Virus record (IMG/VR): IMGVR_UViG_3300027917_000020
Span: 62,001 to 126,000 of that record
Direction: 5' to 3' (one strand)
Length of the DNA: 64,000 nucleotides
From: a virus
Position numbers and translations under genes: made by a program. The notes under the pieces are model-generated. The model saw only the letters and a list, made by a program, of their open reading frames with translations. It did no database searches and was not told where the DNA came from. Below are positions 50,096 to 58,649 of this stretch, piece after piece; the stretch's first letter is position 1, and each line of letters opens with the position of its first letter.

Positions 50096-50322
50096 GTGTT
50101 ATACTCCACTTTATGACGGCCAGTCGGGGTCTTACGTTGTTTAGCCATAATAGGTTCCATTCTATCTCGCACTTTACCATCGGCAGACCGTTCTAAATCT
50201 TTTTTCTTTTTCTTGACCTTTACCGGGTTTTGACGGTAATACTGGTCGGCATATATCTTTTTAGTTTTAGCCGTTTTTTTGGCTTTTATTTCCTCGTCTA
50301 TTAACCAGTCTCTAAACTTCAT
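50092..50322 (-). CDS. Tagged very basic protein
   Basis: 76 residues starting M-K-F-R-D-W-L-I-D-E-E. After the tag almost one residue in three is Lys or Arg (K-V-K-K-K-K-K-D). It is a good candidate for a DNA-binding protein packaged with the genome, like T4 internal proteins. Overlaps both neighbours. Confidence 0.6.
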   Translation of the reverse strand: MKFRDWLIDEEIKAKKTAKTKKIYADQYYRQNPVKVKKKKKDLERSADGKVRDRMEPIMAKQRKTPTGRHKVEYNT

Positions 50323-50858
50323 TATTTACCTTTTCTTAAATCCATCCATTGCATTTTTCCAGCAAGATTCTCAGTTGTTCCATATTTTCTAAAATCAAAA
50401 AGGTCTTCAAGCTCTTTATTCAATTTTTTAAAATTTACTTTTGAATTAAGTAAATTTAATACATCTTTTTCAGAACCATTTGCTAAACCCTCTCTATATT
50501 TAGGTGTAGTTTTTATAAAAACTTTCGGTAATGGACTTCTCATTTGCATATTGCTTATGGCCAATGGAGTTCTACTTTTATCTCTAAAACCGCCGCCCGC
50601 AAAGTCCCAGCGACCTTCAATAACTTGAGTATTAGGATTAAAATCAAAAAATAATTCTAAAGAATGATTATTCCCATACCCATCTTTAGTCGGCCAGCCC
50701 ACTTTAAAGAAATAATTATCTTTATTTTGTAAAATTATCTGATTAAGTTTATCTGCCGCTCCTTCATCATCCATCATAAAATCACGGCCGCAATGTGGAC
50801 AAACAATTTTTTGTGATGCTTCGTTTAAATGTTCATCAATTCTATCTAATATACTCAA
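50322..50858 (-). CDS. Tagged zinc-finger hypothetical protein
   Basis: 178 residues. The start codon is TTG at 50858, set by GGAGG 6 nt upstream. The tag is M-S-I-L-D-R-I-D-E-H-L-N-E-A-S, with an ideal protease site. C-P-H-C-G near 20 is half of a zinc knuckle. The rest is mixed alpha/beta. Function unknown. Confidence 0.6.
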   Translation of the reverse strand: MSILDRIDEHLNEASQKIVCPHCGRDFMMDDEGAADKLNQIILQNKDNYFFKVGWPTKDGYGNNHSLELFFDFNPNTQVIEGRWDFAGGGFRDKSRTPLAISNMQMRSPLPKVFIKTTPKYREGLANGSEKDVLNLLNSKVNFKKLNKELEDLFDFRKYGTTENLAGKMQWMDLRKGK

Positions 50859-51058
50859 AGCAAACCTCCCTCTCGTATTTCCTCTATTTTCTCTTTAACT
50901 TCTGGCATAAGACCGGATATAATCTCCTCTATCTTATCTTTAGGTGATTCGGTGATAAGCTCTAACGCCTCATCTAAGGTTAAAATTCGGTATTTAAGTT
51001 TTTCTTTAAAATCGACCTCATATAGGTATCGATTTAATCTGGTAAGAGTCGTTACCAT
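50855..51058 (-). CDS. Small tagged protein
   Basis: 67 residues starting M-V-T-T-L-T-R-L-N-R-Y-L-Y-E-V, a looser form of the second tag. The rest is an acidic amphipathic helix. GAGG precedes the ATG. It overlaps the next gene by 4 nt. Confidence 0.5.
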   Translation of the reverse strand: MVTTLTRLNRYLYEVDFKEKLKYRILTLDEALELITESPKDKIEEIISGLMPEVKEKIEEIREGGLL

Positions 51059-51342
51059 TCTTGTACCTCTAATTGTGTAATATGGTAATAGGTACTGCCG
51101 CTTTTTTTAATCTGCCATATTACCTTATAGTCACCGGCAGTTCCGGTAACTGTTGTATCTATTTTTTTAGTAACCACGTTTTCTGATACGGCCGCCGATG
51201 CCGCCACTACCGTTGTGCCGTTTTCGTTTTTAATGTTCACTGCGGCGGCACTGGGCGCAAAAGCGTTACCATCTTGGTCGTGTATGGTTAACTGTAAGTC
51301 CCTAACCTCATTTATATAAAATGCTTGGTATGTTTCGGCCAT
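51052..51342 (-). CDS. Small beta-sandwich-like protein
   Basis: 96 residues of alternating strands (L-Q-L-T-I-H-D-Q-D-G-N, then G-D-Y-K-V-I-W-Q-I-K), the pattern of an Ig-like or fibre-attached domain. Possibly a head decoration or tail appendage. It overlaps the neighbours by 7 nt and 1 nt. Confidence 0.55.
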   Translation of the reverse strand: MAETYQAFYINEVRDLQLTIHDQDGNAFAPSAAAVNIKNENGTTVVAASAAVSENVVTKKIDTTVTGTAGDYKVIWQIKKSGSTYYHITQLEVQEW

Positions 51343-51938
51343 TATGCTGATTTAACTCCATCAATATTCAAACCCCAAGTTCCTTCAGGTACAAGTTTAT
51401 TTAATGTCGAAACTGCTTTTTTTAGATTATCAATTTTTTTTCTATCACTCGCACTAAATCTTCTTTCTTGATTAGTCGGTTTTTGAATATAAGTAACAAA
51501 AAAATCGTGACCCTCGTTTGTTAATGAATATTCTATCATATCAGTTCTTTCATTTACGCCTTGTGTTTCTTCGGGCGGTCCGGGCGGTCCTTGCTCTGGT
51601 GGGTTATTTTGAAATGCAGCCCGATTTGCGAAATTAGCATGACCTTGACTGCGAGGAATTGTTTTGCCTCCGCCATCGATAGTGGCCGCTATCCGTTTCA
51701 TAGCCATTAAAAATTCTGAATGCTCTTTATTGGCGTCCGCTAACATCTGGTACAGTTTTTGCTGATAGGTCGGATTATCGTCTATTTTCTCAATTTTCTT
51801 TTCGACCTCATCAATAAAATCATCAATTTTATCGTCAAGAATCTGTACACTGCGCCTTACGCCTTTAGAGCTTTCGTTAAGAATGTTGTCCTCATATTTA
51901 CGTTGAATATCTTCATTTGCCCATTTAACTGCTCTCAT
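51342..51938 (-). CDS. Helical hypothetical protein with possible protease site
   Basis: 198 residues, TTAGGAG before the ATG. I-L-N-E-S near residue 20 could be a prohead protease site, although the N-terminus is not a typical tag. About 30-80 is a coiled coil. A Pro-rich linker (P-P-E-Q-G-P-P-G-P-P) follows near 113. It is the first gene of the long leftward virion block. Confidence 0.55.
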   Translation of the reverse strand: MRAVKWANEDIQRKYEDNILNESSKGVRRSVQILDDKIDDFIDEVEKKIEKIDDNPTYQQKLYQMLADANKEHSEFLMAMKRIAATIDGGGKTIPRSQGHANFANRAAFQNNPPEQGPPGPPEETQGVNERTDMIEYSLTNEGHDFFVTYIQKPTNQERRFSASDRKKIDNLKKAVSTLNKLVPEGTWGLNIDGVKSA

Positions 51939-51961
51939 ACTAAAATTCTCCTAATTTAGTT

Positions 51962-51976
51962 CTGATATTATATCAG
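51962..51976. promoter_or_regulatory. Perfect palindrome in the divergent gap
   Basis: CTGATAT-T-ATATCAG, between the leftward virion block and the rightward PAS operon. It could be an operator. Confidence 0.4.
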
Positions 51977-52012
51977 TCATTATTTATTTATTTATTATGT
52001 AATATAAAAAAA

Positions 52013-52020
52013 TATAAATA
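52013..52020 (+). promoter_or_regulatory. T4-type late promoter for the PAS operon
   Basis: TATAAATA, 35 nt before the GTG at 52056. The surrounding DNA is very AT-rich, so chance is more likely here than elsewhere. Confidence 0.55.
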
Positions 52021-52055
52021 TAAATTGATAAAATAGAGGTGTAGGAGTCTATCAA

Positions 52056-52505
52056 GTGAAACAAAATTGCGAAGAAATACTAAAAGAATCACCAAGCCCA
52101 ATTATCGTTTATGATTCAACCGACAAATTGGTATATGTAAACCCATCTTTTGAAATTCTAACTGGTTGGAATGAAGAAGAGGTTATAGGTCAAAAGTTAC
52201 CATTTCCGTGGTGGCCCCAAGACCTTATACCAGATATTATGACTAAATTTCGAAATGCTGTTCATAAAGGATTGCGGAATAAAGAAATGCGTTATATATC
52301 AAAATGCGGGCATGATTTTTACGTGGATGAAAATATGTCCAGAATAAACGGCAATGGTCAATGTATTTCCACTTGGACTGATATAACAAATGATGTTTTG
52401 GGAAGAATTAAAATGGAAACTATGCTTCGTAATGCTACCGCCCGAATGGAAAATTTAATAGCAGAGCAGAGAATAGTTAACGCTTCGATTATGGCACGAA
52501 TGTAA
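52056..52505 (+). CDS. PAS-domain sensor protein
   Basis: 149 residues, GTG start with GTAGGAG upstream. About 10-118 is one PAS domain: P-I-I-V-Y-D-S-T, then V-N-P-S-F-E-I-L-T-G-W-N-E-E-E-V-I-G near 28-46, and a PAC-like end W-T-D-I-T near 108. The last 30 residues are a helix. No kinase, cyclase or DNA-binding domain is attached. PAS domains sense redox, light or ligands in cells. A free-standing one in a phage is unusual. It lies 9 nt upstream of a holin-like gene. Confidence 0.82.
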   Translation: MKQNCEEILKESPSPIIVYDSTDKLVYVNPSFEILTGWNEEEVIGQKLPFPWWPQDLIPDIMTKFRNAVHKGLRNKEMRYISKCGHDFYVDENMSRINGNGQCISTWTDITNDVLGRIKMETMLRNATARMENLIAEQRIVNASIMARM

Positions 52506-52514
52506 GGAGTGGAA

Positions 52515-52931
52515 ATGGACGAAAAATTATTGGATTTATTTGGGGGTTTTTTAAATAAGACCGTGGAGTTACATACTGAATCTAAAGTAGCACTTGGTCT
52601 TATCAATAAAGATTTGGGAGAAATAAAGGAAACTTTAGGTAAAAGCGATAGAACGATTATGAGTTTACTTCATGGATTAGAGAAAAAAGGCGACTCCGAC
52701 CAAGTAAAAAACTTTATTGAAACTTATACAAAACGAAATTATACAGATAACGAAATACAGGATTTAGGGCATCACGTTGAGCAAGTTAACGATATGCACA
52801 AATTTTCTATGAAATTAAAAGGCCGACTGGCTATAACAGCCGCTTTAATTGCGGCAATTATTGGTATAGCCACGCTCGGTGAAAAAATAGTAGCCCTATG
52901 GGAATTTTTAGTTAGTTTAGGAGGAGTATAA
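52515..52931 (+). CDS. Holin-like membrane protein with coiled-coil N-terminus
   Basis: 138 residues; ATG at 52515 chosen with AAGGAG upstream (a GTG at 52509 is possible). About 1-95 is helical and polar; about 102-137 is hydrophobic (A-I-T-A-A-L-I-A-A-I-I-G-I-A and a second short stretch). The plan resembles XhlA-type lysis proteins. It is coupled to the PAS gene before it. Confidence 0.55.
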   Translation: MDEKLLDLFGGFLNKTVELHTESKVALGLINKDLGEIKETLGKSDRTIMSLLHGLEKKGDSDQVKNFIETYTKRNYTDNEIQDLGHHVEQVNDMHKFSMKLKGRLAITAALIAAIIGIATLGEKIVALWEFLVSLGGV

Positions 52932-53222
52932 ATGAAGGTTTTAGAAGAATACGTTAAAAAAGCAATGAAAGAATGTGAGCCGGTAAATGAAGAAAATCTG
53001 GGTATGAATGCTTCCGAAGCTCAAATGTGGGTTTTTTTAGAAAGAATGCCTATAAAAGAATTAGATTTTATTATTAAAGCGGTTAATAATAGTAAGAAAA
53101 TTATAAAAACTAAAAAAAATGGTTGGGGAGGTTTCAATGAGGTTATTCAGGAATTAAGTGTTATACAAAAAACCGCCGCATCATTAGAAAAAGAATTAAT
53201 GAATTATAGACGTAGGAGTTAA
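52932..53222 (+). CDS. Small helical hypothetical protein
   Basis: 96 residues with AGGAGG before the ATG. All-helical pattern; the start M-K-V-L-E-E-Y-V-K-K-A is only distantly like the tag. It follows the holin-like gene by zero bases. Function unknown. Confidence 0.5.
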   Translation: MKVLEEYVKKAMKECEPVNEENLGMNASEAQMWVFLERMPIKELDFIIKAVNNSKKIIKTKKNGWGGFNEVIQELSVIQKTAASLEKELMNYRRRS

Positions 53223-53224
53223 TT

Positions 53225-53923
53225 ATGCCAGCACCACCACGAGCCGGTGAGGAAAAAGACGATTTTTTAGGCCGGTGTATACCATTTTACGTTAAAGAGG
53301 GCAAACCTCAAGACCAAGCAGTCGCTATTTGTTATAGTATGTGGAGACGCAAGGACGAAGAACGTATTATTAAAAAAATAGATATGTTCTTAGGAGAAAC
53401 CGAAGGAGGAGCAACCACCACCGGGGACGTGGCCATAAATACATCCGGTAAGGGATACCCAATAACCAGACGAATAAAGAAAAAGAAAAAGAAAACCGAT
53501 GAAACCATTGTAACAGGCGGTCCTTATTTAAGCGGAACTTCAACTGCGGCCGGTTCTGGTCAAACCAGAGTGGTCGGGGATAAGGATAATGAAATAGACG
53601 CATTAAAAACTAAACCTAACGCACGGTTTAATAAACTATTAGGAGCATATATTAGTGAAGCAAAATATATCCCAAATATGAAATATTGGCCGGATGATGC
53701 AGATGATATTATAGATTATAAAGCGGCCGGTCGAGAGTTTGCCGAAATAGCCAGAATAGCAAAAGATTTGCCAACACAAATGAGAGATGTTACGGCTTCT
53801 ATTGGATGGGCTATGGAAAAAAATGATAAAAGAAAGGTCGCATTATTAGTAAAAAGATTTCCTAATGATATTATAGGTGGAACGGGTACTTTAAATCGAA
53901 TAATAAAATGGATTAAAAGTTAA
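53225..53923 (+). CDS. Virion-associated hypothetical protein with internal tag-like segment
   Basis: 232 residues, AGGAG before the ATG. About 13-42 (F-L-G-R-C, then D-Q-A-V-A-I-C-Y-S-M-W) matches a short Cys-containing motif seen in many phage head-gene neighbourhoods. I-I-K-K-I-D-M-F-L-G-E-T follows at about 48-59, like the tag but internal. Next come a Lys-rich run and a helical C-terminal domain. It may be a fusion in which a motif was placed before a tagged protein. Confidence 0.55.
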   Translation: MPAPPRAGEEKDDFLGRCIPFYVKEGKPQDQAVAICYSMWRRKDEERIIKKIDMFLGETEGGATTTGDVAINTSGKGYPITRRIKKKKKKTDETIVTGGPYLSGTSTAAGSGQTRVVGDKDNEIDALKTKPNARFNKLLGAYISEAKYIPNMKYWPDDADDIIDYKAAGREFAEIARIAKDLPTQMRDVTASIGWAMEKNDKRKVALLVKRFPNDIIGGTGTLNRIIKWIKS

Positions 53924-53934
53924 AGGATAAAATT

Positions 53935-54249
53935 ATGAGTGAAAAATTTAGACAATATTTAACAGAATCAAAAGTGGCGAGAACCATTTTAGACCAGATA
54001 CGGGCTTTAGATAAGTATGCTCTACCGGCTTGGGGAGCAAAGGATTTTGTAAGTTTTGATAAGGGTATCCAATTTGACGTCCGAGGTTCTAAACATCGTG
54101 GTCGGGTTATCGTGGGTTTAGATAAAGGCGACCTTTATAGTATTGAGATAGGCAAAATAAACAGAGCTAACGATTGGGTATCGATTAAGAAAAATAAAGG
54201 TATACAAGCGGCAAATTTAGTTACCGCAATAGACGAATTGGTAGGATAA
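53935..54249 (+). CDS. Tagged hypothetical protein
   Basis: 104 residues starting M-S-E-K-F-R-Q-Y-L-T-E-S, with L-T-E before Ser as cut site. AAAGGA precedes the ATG. The mature part is a small alpha/beta domain (R-G-R-V-I-V-G-L-D-K-G). Function unknown. Confidence 0.65.
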   Translation: MSEKFRQYLTESKVARTILDQIRALDKYALPAWGAKDFVSFDKGIQFDVRGSKHRGRVIVGLDKGDLYSIEIGKINRANDWVSIKKNKGIQAANLVTAIDELVG

Positions 54250-54253
54250 CCAA

Positions 54254-54261
54254 TATAAATA
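54254..54261 (+). promoter_or_regulatory. T4-type late promoter
   Basis: TATAAATA in a 46-bp gap, 34 nt before the ATG at 54296. Confidence 0.65.
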
Positions 54262-54295
54262 TAAGGGAATAACCTGTATAAGGAGACAGATAAAA

Positions 54296-54673
54296 ATGAG
54301 CGATTTAGAGGGTGCGACTCAACTGGAAACTTTTAAAAAACATTTGAATGCGCTAAAGGAAAAGGGTGTTGATATTAATCCCGAAAAAGTGGTTGACGAG
54401 GTTATGGCTCCTCCCACAGAAGCCCCTGAAAAGGATTCGTTTGATAGGAAACGATGGGCTATGCTTAAAACGCAGTTAAATAAACTGCTTGATGATTTTG
54501 AGCATTTTTATGGGGATAAAGGTAGAGGTATCGGAGTAACGGTGCATATTACTAAAGCCAATAATGCTGATAGGTTTACCGAAAAATTTGAATACGATAA
54601 AAATATGGTGTTATTACATATACAAGATATCGGTACTAAAGGTAAATATGAGCCGGTAGTGCCGGGAGAATAA
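54296..54673 (+). CDS. Hypothetical protein
   Basis: 125 residues, AAGGAG before the ATG. The N-terminus (E-T-F-K-K-H-L-N-A at 11-19) resembles the tag at a shifted position. The middle is helical, with H-I-T-K-A-N-N near 82. It precedes the YkgJ-like pair by 1 nt. Confidence 0.5.
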   Translation: MSDLEGATQLETFKKHLNALKEKGVDINPEKVVDEVMAPPTEAPEKDSFDRKRWAMLKTQLNKLLDDFEHFYGDKGRGIGVTVHITKANNADRFTEKFEYDKNMVLLHIQDIGTKGKYEPVVPGE

Positions 54674-54674
54674 A

Positions 54675-55115
54675 ATGGATTGTAATGGATGTACTTTGTG
54701 CTGTAAATTGTTATGGGTAAAACCGTTAAACAAAAAAGCAGGCGTAGAATGTGAGCATTGTGAAACGGGCAAAGGTTGTAAAATATATGAAGACCGCCCG
54801 GACGCTTGTAAAGAATATCAATGTGTTTATTATACAGCTAAAGAAGGGCCGATAGAATTAAGGCCGGATAATTGTGGGATTGTTTTTAACCAATTAACAA
54901 ATAATGTTATATCAGGGGACGTTGACCCCAAAATCGAAGAATTAAACGAATTTGTAAAAAACCAAATCCATAGTTTTTTAGATAAGGGGCTATCGGTTGT
55001 TTTATTTAATGTTAAATTCGATACGCCTTTTATTATTCCTGCCTTTGGTCGGCCATTAGATAGCGTATGGACTGAAGCCTATAATGCCATTAAGGGATGT
55101 AAAAATGGAATGTGA
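54675..55115 (+). CDS. YkgJ-family Cys-cluster protein, copy 1
   Basis: 146 residues. C-N-G-C-T-L-C-C at 3-10 is the C-x-x-C-x-x-C-C start of the YkgJ family, completed by C-E-H-C near 26, G-C-K-I-Y-E-D-R-P-D-A-C near 34 and C-V-Y-Y. The family is thought to bind zinc or an iron-sulphur cluster. GGGAG precedes the ATG. It is a tandem duplicate of the next gene. Confidence 0.75.
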   Translation: MDCNGCTLCCKLLWVKPLNKKAGVECEHCETGKGCKIYEDRPDACKEYQCVYYTAKEGPIELRPDNCGIVFNQLTNNVISGDVDPKIEELNEFVKNQIHSFLDKGLSVVLFNVKFDTPFIIPAFGRPLDSVWTEAYNAIKGCKNGM

Positions 55116-55560
55116 TGGATGTACTTTGTGCTGTAAGGTATTAGATATCCCGTGGATGAATTCACCTGCCGGGGAATATTGTAAAGAATGTGAACCCGGA
55201 GTCGGTTGTAAAATATGGGATAGCGTACCGGAACATTGTAAAAAATATAATTGCGCCTATCGTTTAGTTGAAAAGGTTAACATAAATTTAAGGCCGGATA
55301 AAAGCGGAGTGGTTTTTGAAAAAGCAACCGATAAGATATTTTTCGGGACTATTACCGAAGGTGTTTATATGTTAAATGAAGAAACAATAGCACAAATAAA
55401 TAAATTTTTAGAAAAAGGATTCTCGGTAGTTTTACGGCATTTAGAAATACGAGAACATTGTGTTTTTAATACAGAAGATAGAACGTCAGATGACGTATGG
55501 AAGGAATATAAAGAAGCGGTAAATAAATGGCAGGAATTCCAGCATATAAAACAGACTTAA
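55105..55560 (+). CDS. YkgJ-family Cys-cluster protein, copy 2
   Basis: 151 residues from ATG 55105, which has AAGGGA upstream (the frame extends to 55084). C-D-G-C-T-L-C-C at 3-10, C-K-E-C, G-C-K-I-W and C-K-K-Y-N-C repeat the layout of copy 1. The first 30 bases of the two genes are nearly identical. The start overlaps the end of copy 1. Confidence 0.75.
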   Translation: MECDGCTLCCKVLDIPWMNSPAGEYCKECEPGVGCKIWDSVPEHCKKYNCAYRLVEKVNINLRPDKSGVVFEKATDKIFFGTITEGVYMLNEETIAQINKFLEKGFSVVLRHLEIREHCVFNTEDRTSDDVWKEYKEAVNKWQEFQHIKQT

Positions 55561-57161
55561 AAGATATTAGTTTAAATGATGCGGTAGGAACTTGGGTTGA
55601 AATGCAAAACCATAAAGGTGGTGGTTCTCCCGTACAGGAACAAGACTATTTTATTCAGGGAACTGCTTGTGTATCACAATCAACTGGTACTTCTACCGGA
55701 ACAGCGGCAGGAATGGCTATGGATTATACCACACCCATACCCTCATGGCGAAGTGGATATGTTATTCTTATGTGGCAAGTTCTTTTGGCCGGTAATGCCG
55801 TTTTTCCATATGCTCAAGGTGGTTTGCGGATAGCAATAGGTTCTTCTAACACTGCTTATAATTTATGGAGAGTCGGTGGTTCAGATTTAGGAAGAAATCC
55901 ATATGGTGGATGGCAAAATATAGCAGTCGACCCAACTTTATCTCCTGATTATGTAGAGGGTACACCAGCGGCCGGTGTTTATCAATGGTTCGGGAGTTTA
56001 CCAAATTTGGCCGCTCAGATTTCTAAAGGAAATCCACATGGAGTTGATGCGTTACGTTGGGGCCGGGGTGCTCTTAATGTATCAGCCGGTGAACCAAACA
56101 ACCCTGCGACATTTAGAGGCATGGTTGCGGCAAACGATGCACAAGCTAATAGATGGGGTTTATTTCAAGGACAACCCGGTGGTTATTTATGGAAAGGAAA
56201 GATGCAAATCGGCAGTTCCTTTTCAGCGGCGACATCCGCATATTTTGTGGATGCTAACGCTAATATTACAGTAGATAATACGCCTAAAACATATCGTGAA
56301 TTTAATAAAATTGAATTCGGAAATACTGCTTCTTATATATACTGGACAGGTGTAAATGTTCAAGCCGCTTCAGCTACACAATTATCTCGTGGTATTTTTG
56401 AAATAGCAGAAGATTGTGACGCAACTTTAGATACTTGTGTTTTTACAGATATGGATTATTTTACATTCTTATCTATTAATCAGAGTATTCTTAATACCAC
56501 ATTTAGACGTTGTAATAATGTTTTACAAAGCGGTGCGGTATTTACATCTTGTGTTTTTGAAGAAAGTACCGCAGGGATTGCCTTATCAGCAAACTCTCTT
56601 AATTATATTACATACTGCGATTTCACAAGAGCAACAAATAGAGGTGGGCAAAGTCACGCTATATCTTGCAATATATCCGGTTCTTATAATTTTTACGGTA
56701 ATACATTTAATGATTATGGCGCAAGCGGAACCGTATCAGCAGCTTTTTATAACAACTCGGGTGGGCTTATAACACTAAATGTTTTTGATGGTGGTGATTC
56801 TCCGACAGTTTATAATGCCCCTAATGGCTCAACCACTGATATCGTTTTAGCGGTAAGTCATACTTTAACCGGACTCGTATCCGGTTCAGAGGTTACATAT
56901 CAACTTCAGGGAGTGACACCGAGCGCAGCAGGTGCTCAAGTTTATCATGTAGAAAATGCTAATGTCCCGGTTGATATCGGTGACCTTTCAAAAGGCTATA
57001 AAACAACTTATTCTTATAACTTTGTAGAGAATAGGGATGTAGATATATATGTACATAAAGTGGGTTATGTTTGGTATCCAATTAGAAACCAAACTCTAAC
57101 TAATGAAAATCAGACGATTCCGGTTTTTCAAACAATAGATAGAAATTATAATAATCCATAA
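55527..57161 (+). CDS. Large appendage protein, beta-helix-like
   Basis: 544 residues overlapping the YkgJ gene by 34 nt. From about 270 to 440 it has repeated short turns with N, G, T and C (A-T-L-D-T-C-V-F, then T-T-F-R-R-C-N-N, then I-T-Y-C-D-F-T-R), the pattern of a right-handed beta helix. An Ig-like C-terminal domain follows. Probably a tail spike or virion surface protein. It ends in a terminus very similar to that of the next gene (R-N-Y-x-N-P). Confidence 0.65.
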   Translation: MAGIPAYKTDLKDISLNDAVGTWVEMQNHKGGGSPVQEQDYFIQGTACVSQSTGTSTGTAAGMAMDYTTPIPSWRSGYVILMWQVLLAGNAVFPYAQGGLRIAIGSSNTAYNLWRVGGSDLGRNPYGGWQNIAVDPTLSPDYVEGTPAAGVYQWFGSLPNLAAQISKGNPHGVDALRWGRGALNVSAGEPNNPATFRGMVAANDAQANRWGLFQGQPGGYLWKGKMQIGSSFSAATSAYFVDANANITVDNTPKTYREFNKIEFGNTASYIYWTGVNVQAASATQLSRGIFEIAEDCDATLDTCVFTDMDYFTFLSINQSILNTTFRRCNNVLQSGAVFTSCVFEESTAGIALSANSLNYITYCDFTRATNRGGQSHAISCNISGSYNFYGNTFNDYGASGTVSAAFYNNSGGLITLNVFDGGDSPTVYNAPNGSTTDIVLAVSHTLTGLVSGSEVTYQLQGVTPSAAGAQVYHVENANVPVDIGDLSKGYKTTYSYNFVENRDVDIYVHKVGYVWYPIRNQTLTNENQTIPVFQTIDRNYNNP

Positions 57162-57163
57162 AA

Positions 57164-57171
57164 TATAAATA
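57164..57171 (+). promoter_or_regulatory. T4-type late promoter
   Basis: TATAAATA in a 55-bp gap, 45 nt before the ATG at 57217. Confidence 0.65.
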
Positions 57172-57216
57172 AATATTAAGGAGATTTAGTTTTTTAAATT
57201 TTAGAGGAGAGAGAAT

Positions 57217-58629
57217 ATGGCTAAAATAGTAGACCCGGATTTGCTAACCCAAGGAGAGGAAATTGTAATTTCTCCCGGTGTATCCGGCACAATTAGATTA
57301 CGTCCCGGTAAGGGGGATTTGCTTGGGGAAGATGGTATCACTTTACAGTGTATCTATTCATTTCTTAAAGAAGAATGGAAAACAGATGACCTGTTAATTA
57401 AATATCCGTTCCCATTAATCTCAATTACGGAAGAACAATTTGAATTACAGAACGGATGGAACTGGGCAAATACCACAACTATCCAAACAATTAGAGACGG
57501 CGGATGGGCTTTAAAAGCGGCCGATAACGCAACATCAAAAGCGGAATACATGAACCTAACAACTCTTGGTTCTTTTGTGGATTCCGCTAATGACCTTGCG
57601 TATTATGTTAATACATCCCCAGTATCAGCCGGTACTCCGGTTGACTTCGTATATGCCGGTCCTGTAAACGAGGCAGTACAAATTTACGGTGTTCCGGGTT
57701 ACGGTCATGGTGAAGATAGACGTGGAACTTTTGTTACCTTCTTACGTGAACAAGGCAAAACATATGACCAATACGACCTTTTAACAGAGCAGAATTTAAC
57801 GGCTTTAACGTATAAGAAATATGCATTGCCGCTATCCAATTCATCTGATGTTAAAATTAGTACCAATGACCCTCAAATTGCTTCTGGTGCAACCTATTCT
57901 GGTATTGATATTAGTTATTATACTTTACCACAAGCAAGAATAATTGGTGGTATAACATATTATTTTCATATTATTATAGATGCCGCCGGCCAAGTTGCAG
58001 AAACAGTTTATGAAAAGGTTCAATATTTACTTAGACAAACCTATAATATAAACTCCAATCCGGCAACATCGGCAGGCTTCCCAATCAGAGGTGATGTTAA
58101 CGATGAATTGCTTCAGTTTATTGGTGATACCCTCCGTACAAACTATGTAGACGGATGGGGAGGTGTTTACATTGATAATTTTGATACCGATGATATCAAT
58201 AGACTGGAATTTACCGATGATGCTGGCGAAATTAGAACATTTCCATATACTGCTACGGGTACATTGGCGTTTAACGATAACTTGGTAAACGACTCTGGAT
58301 TCCCACCTTATGGCAATGCGAGATGGTGGATGTTCTTTACGGCTATTGGTACATCTGCTTATGGTACTTCAGCTGCAATCCTTGTGGAAAACGCAAGTGG
58401 TAAACAATTATACGGTGAAGTATCAGCGGCATCAATTCCGTGGACATTTGACTATGACGGTAATGAACAAGCCGGAAGAACTAAAAAGACGAATGCAGCC
58501 GTTACGGTTGTGGCCATCGGTGTCGATACAGCACAATGGGTTAAAACAACTTCAACTATTACTCGAACAACCGGCCAAACAATATCACTTGTTGCCGCAC
58601 TCGAGAGAAATTATAGTAACCCAGCATAA
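57217..58629 (+). CDS. Virion structural protein
   Basis: 470 residues, AGAGGAG before the ATG. The start has I-V-I-S-P-G-V-S-G-T-I-R-L-R-P. The middle contains alternating strands and helices without an enzyme motif. It ends with R-N-Y-S-N-P, matching R-N-Y-N-N-P at the end of the previous gene, which suggests a shared C-terminal domain for assembly. I know similar large proteins from uncultured phages, but no named family. Confidence 0.6.
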   Translation: MAKIVDPDLLTQGEEIVISPGVSGTIRLRPGKGDLLGEDGITLQCIYSFLKEEWKTDDLLIKYPFPLISITEEQFELQNGWNWANTTTIQTIRDGGWALKAADNATSKAEYMNLTTLGSFVDSANDLAYYVNTSPVSAGTPVDFVYAGPVNEAVQIYGVPGYGHGEDRRGTFVTFLREQGKTYDQYDLLTEQNLTALTYKKYALPLSNSSDVKISTNDPQIASGATYSGIDISYYTLPQARIIGGITYYFHIIIDAAGQVAETVYEKVQYLLRQTYNINSNPATSAGFPIRGDVNDELLQFIGDTLRTNYVDGWGGVYIDNFDTDDINRLEFTDDAGEIRTFPYTATGTLAFNDNLVNDSGFPPYGNARWWMFFTAIGTSAYGTSAAILVENASGKQLYGEVSAASIPWTFDYDGNEQAGRTKKTNAAVTVVAIGVDTAQWVKTTSTITRTTGQTISLVAALERNYSNPA

Positions 58630-58649
58630 GGAAATAAGGTGATGTACTT

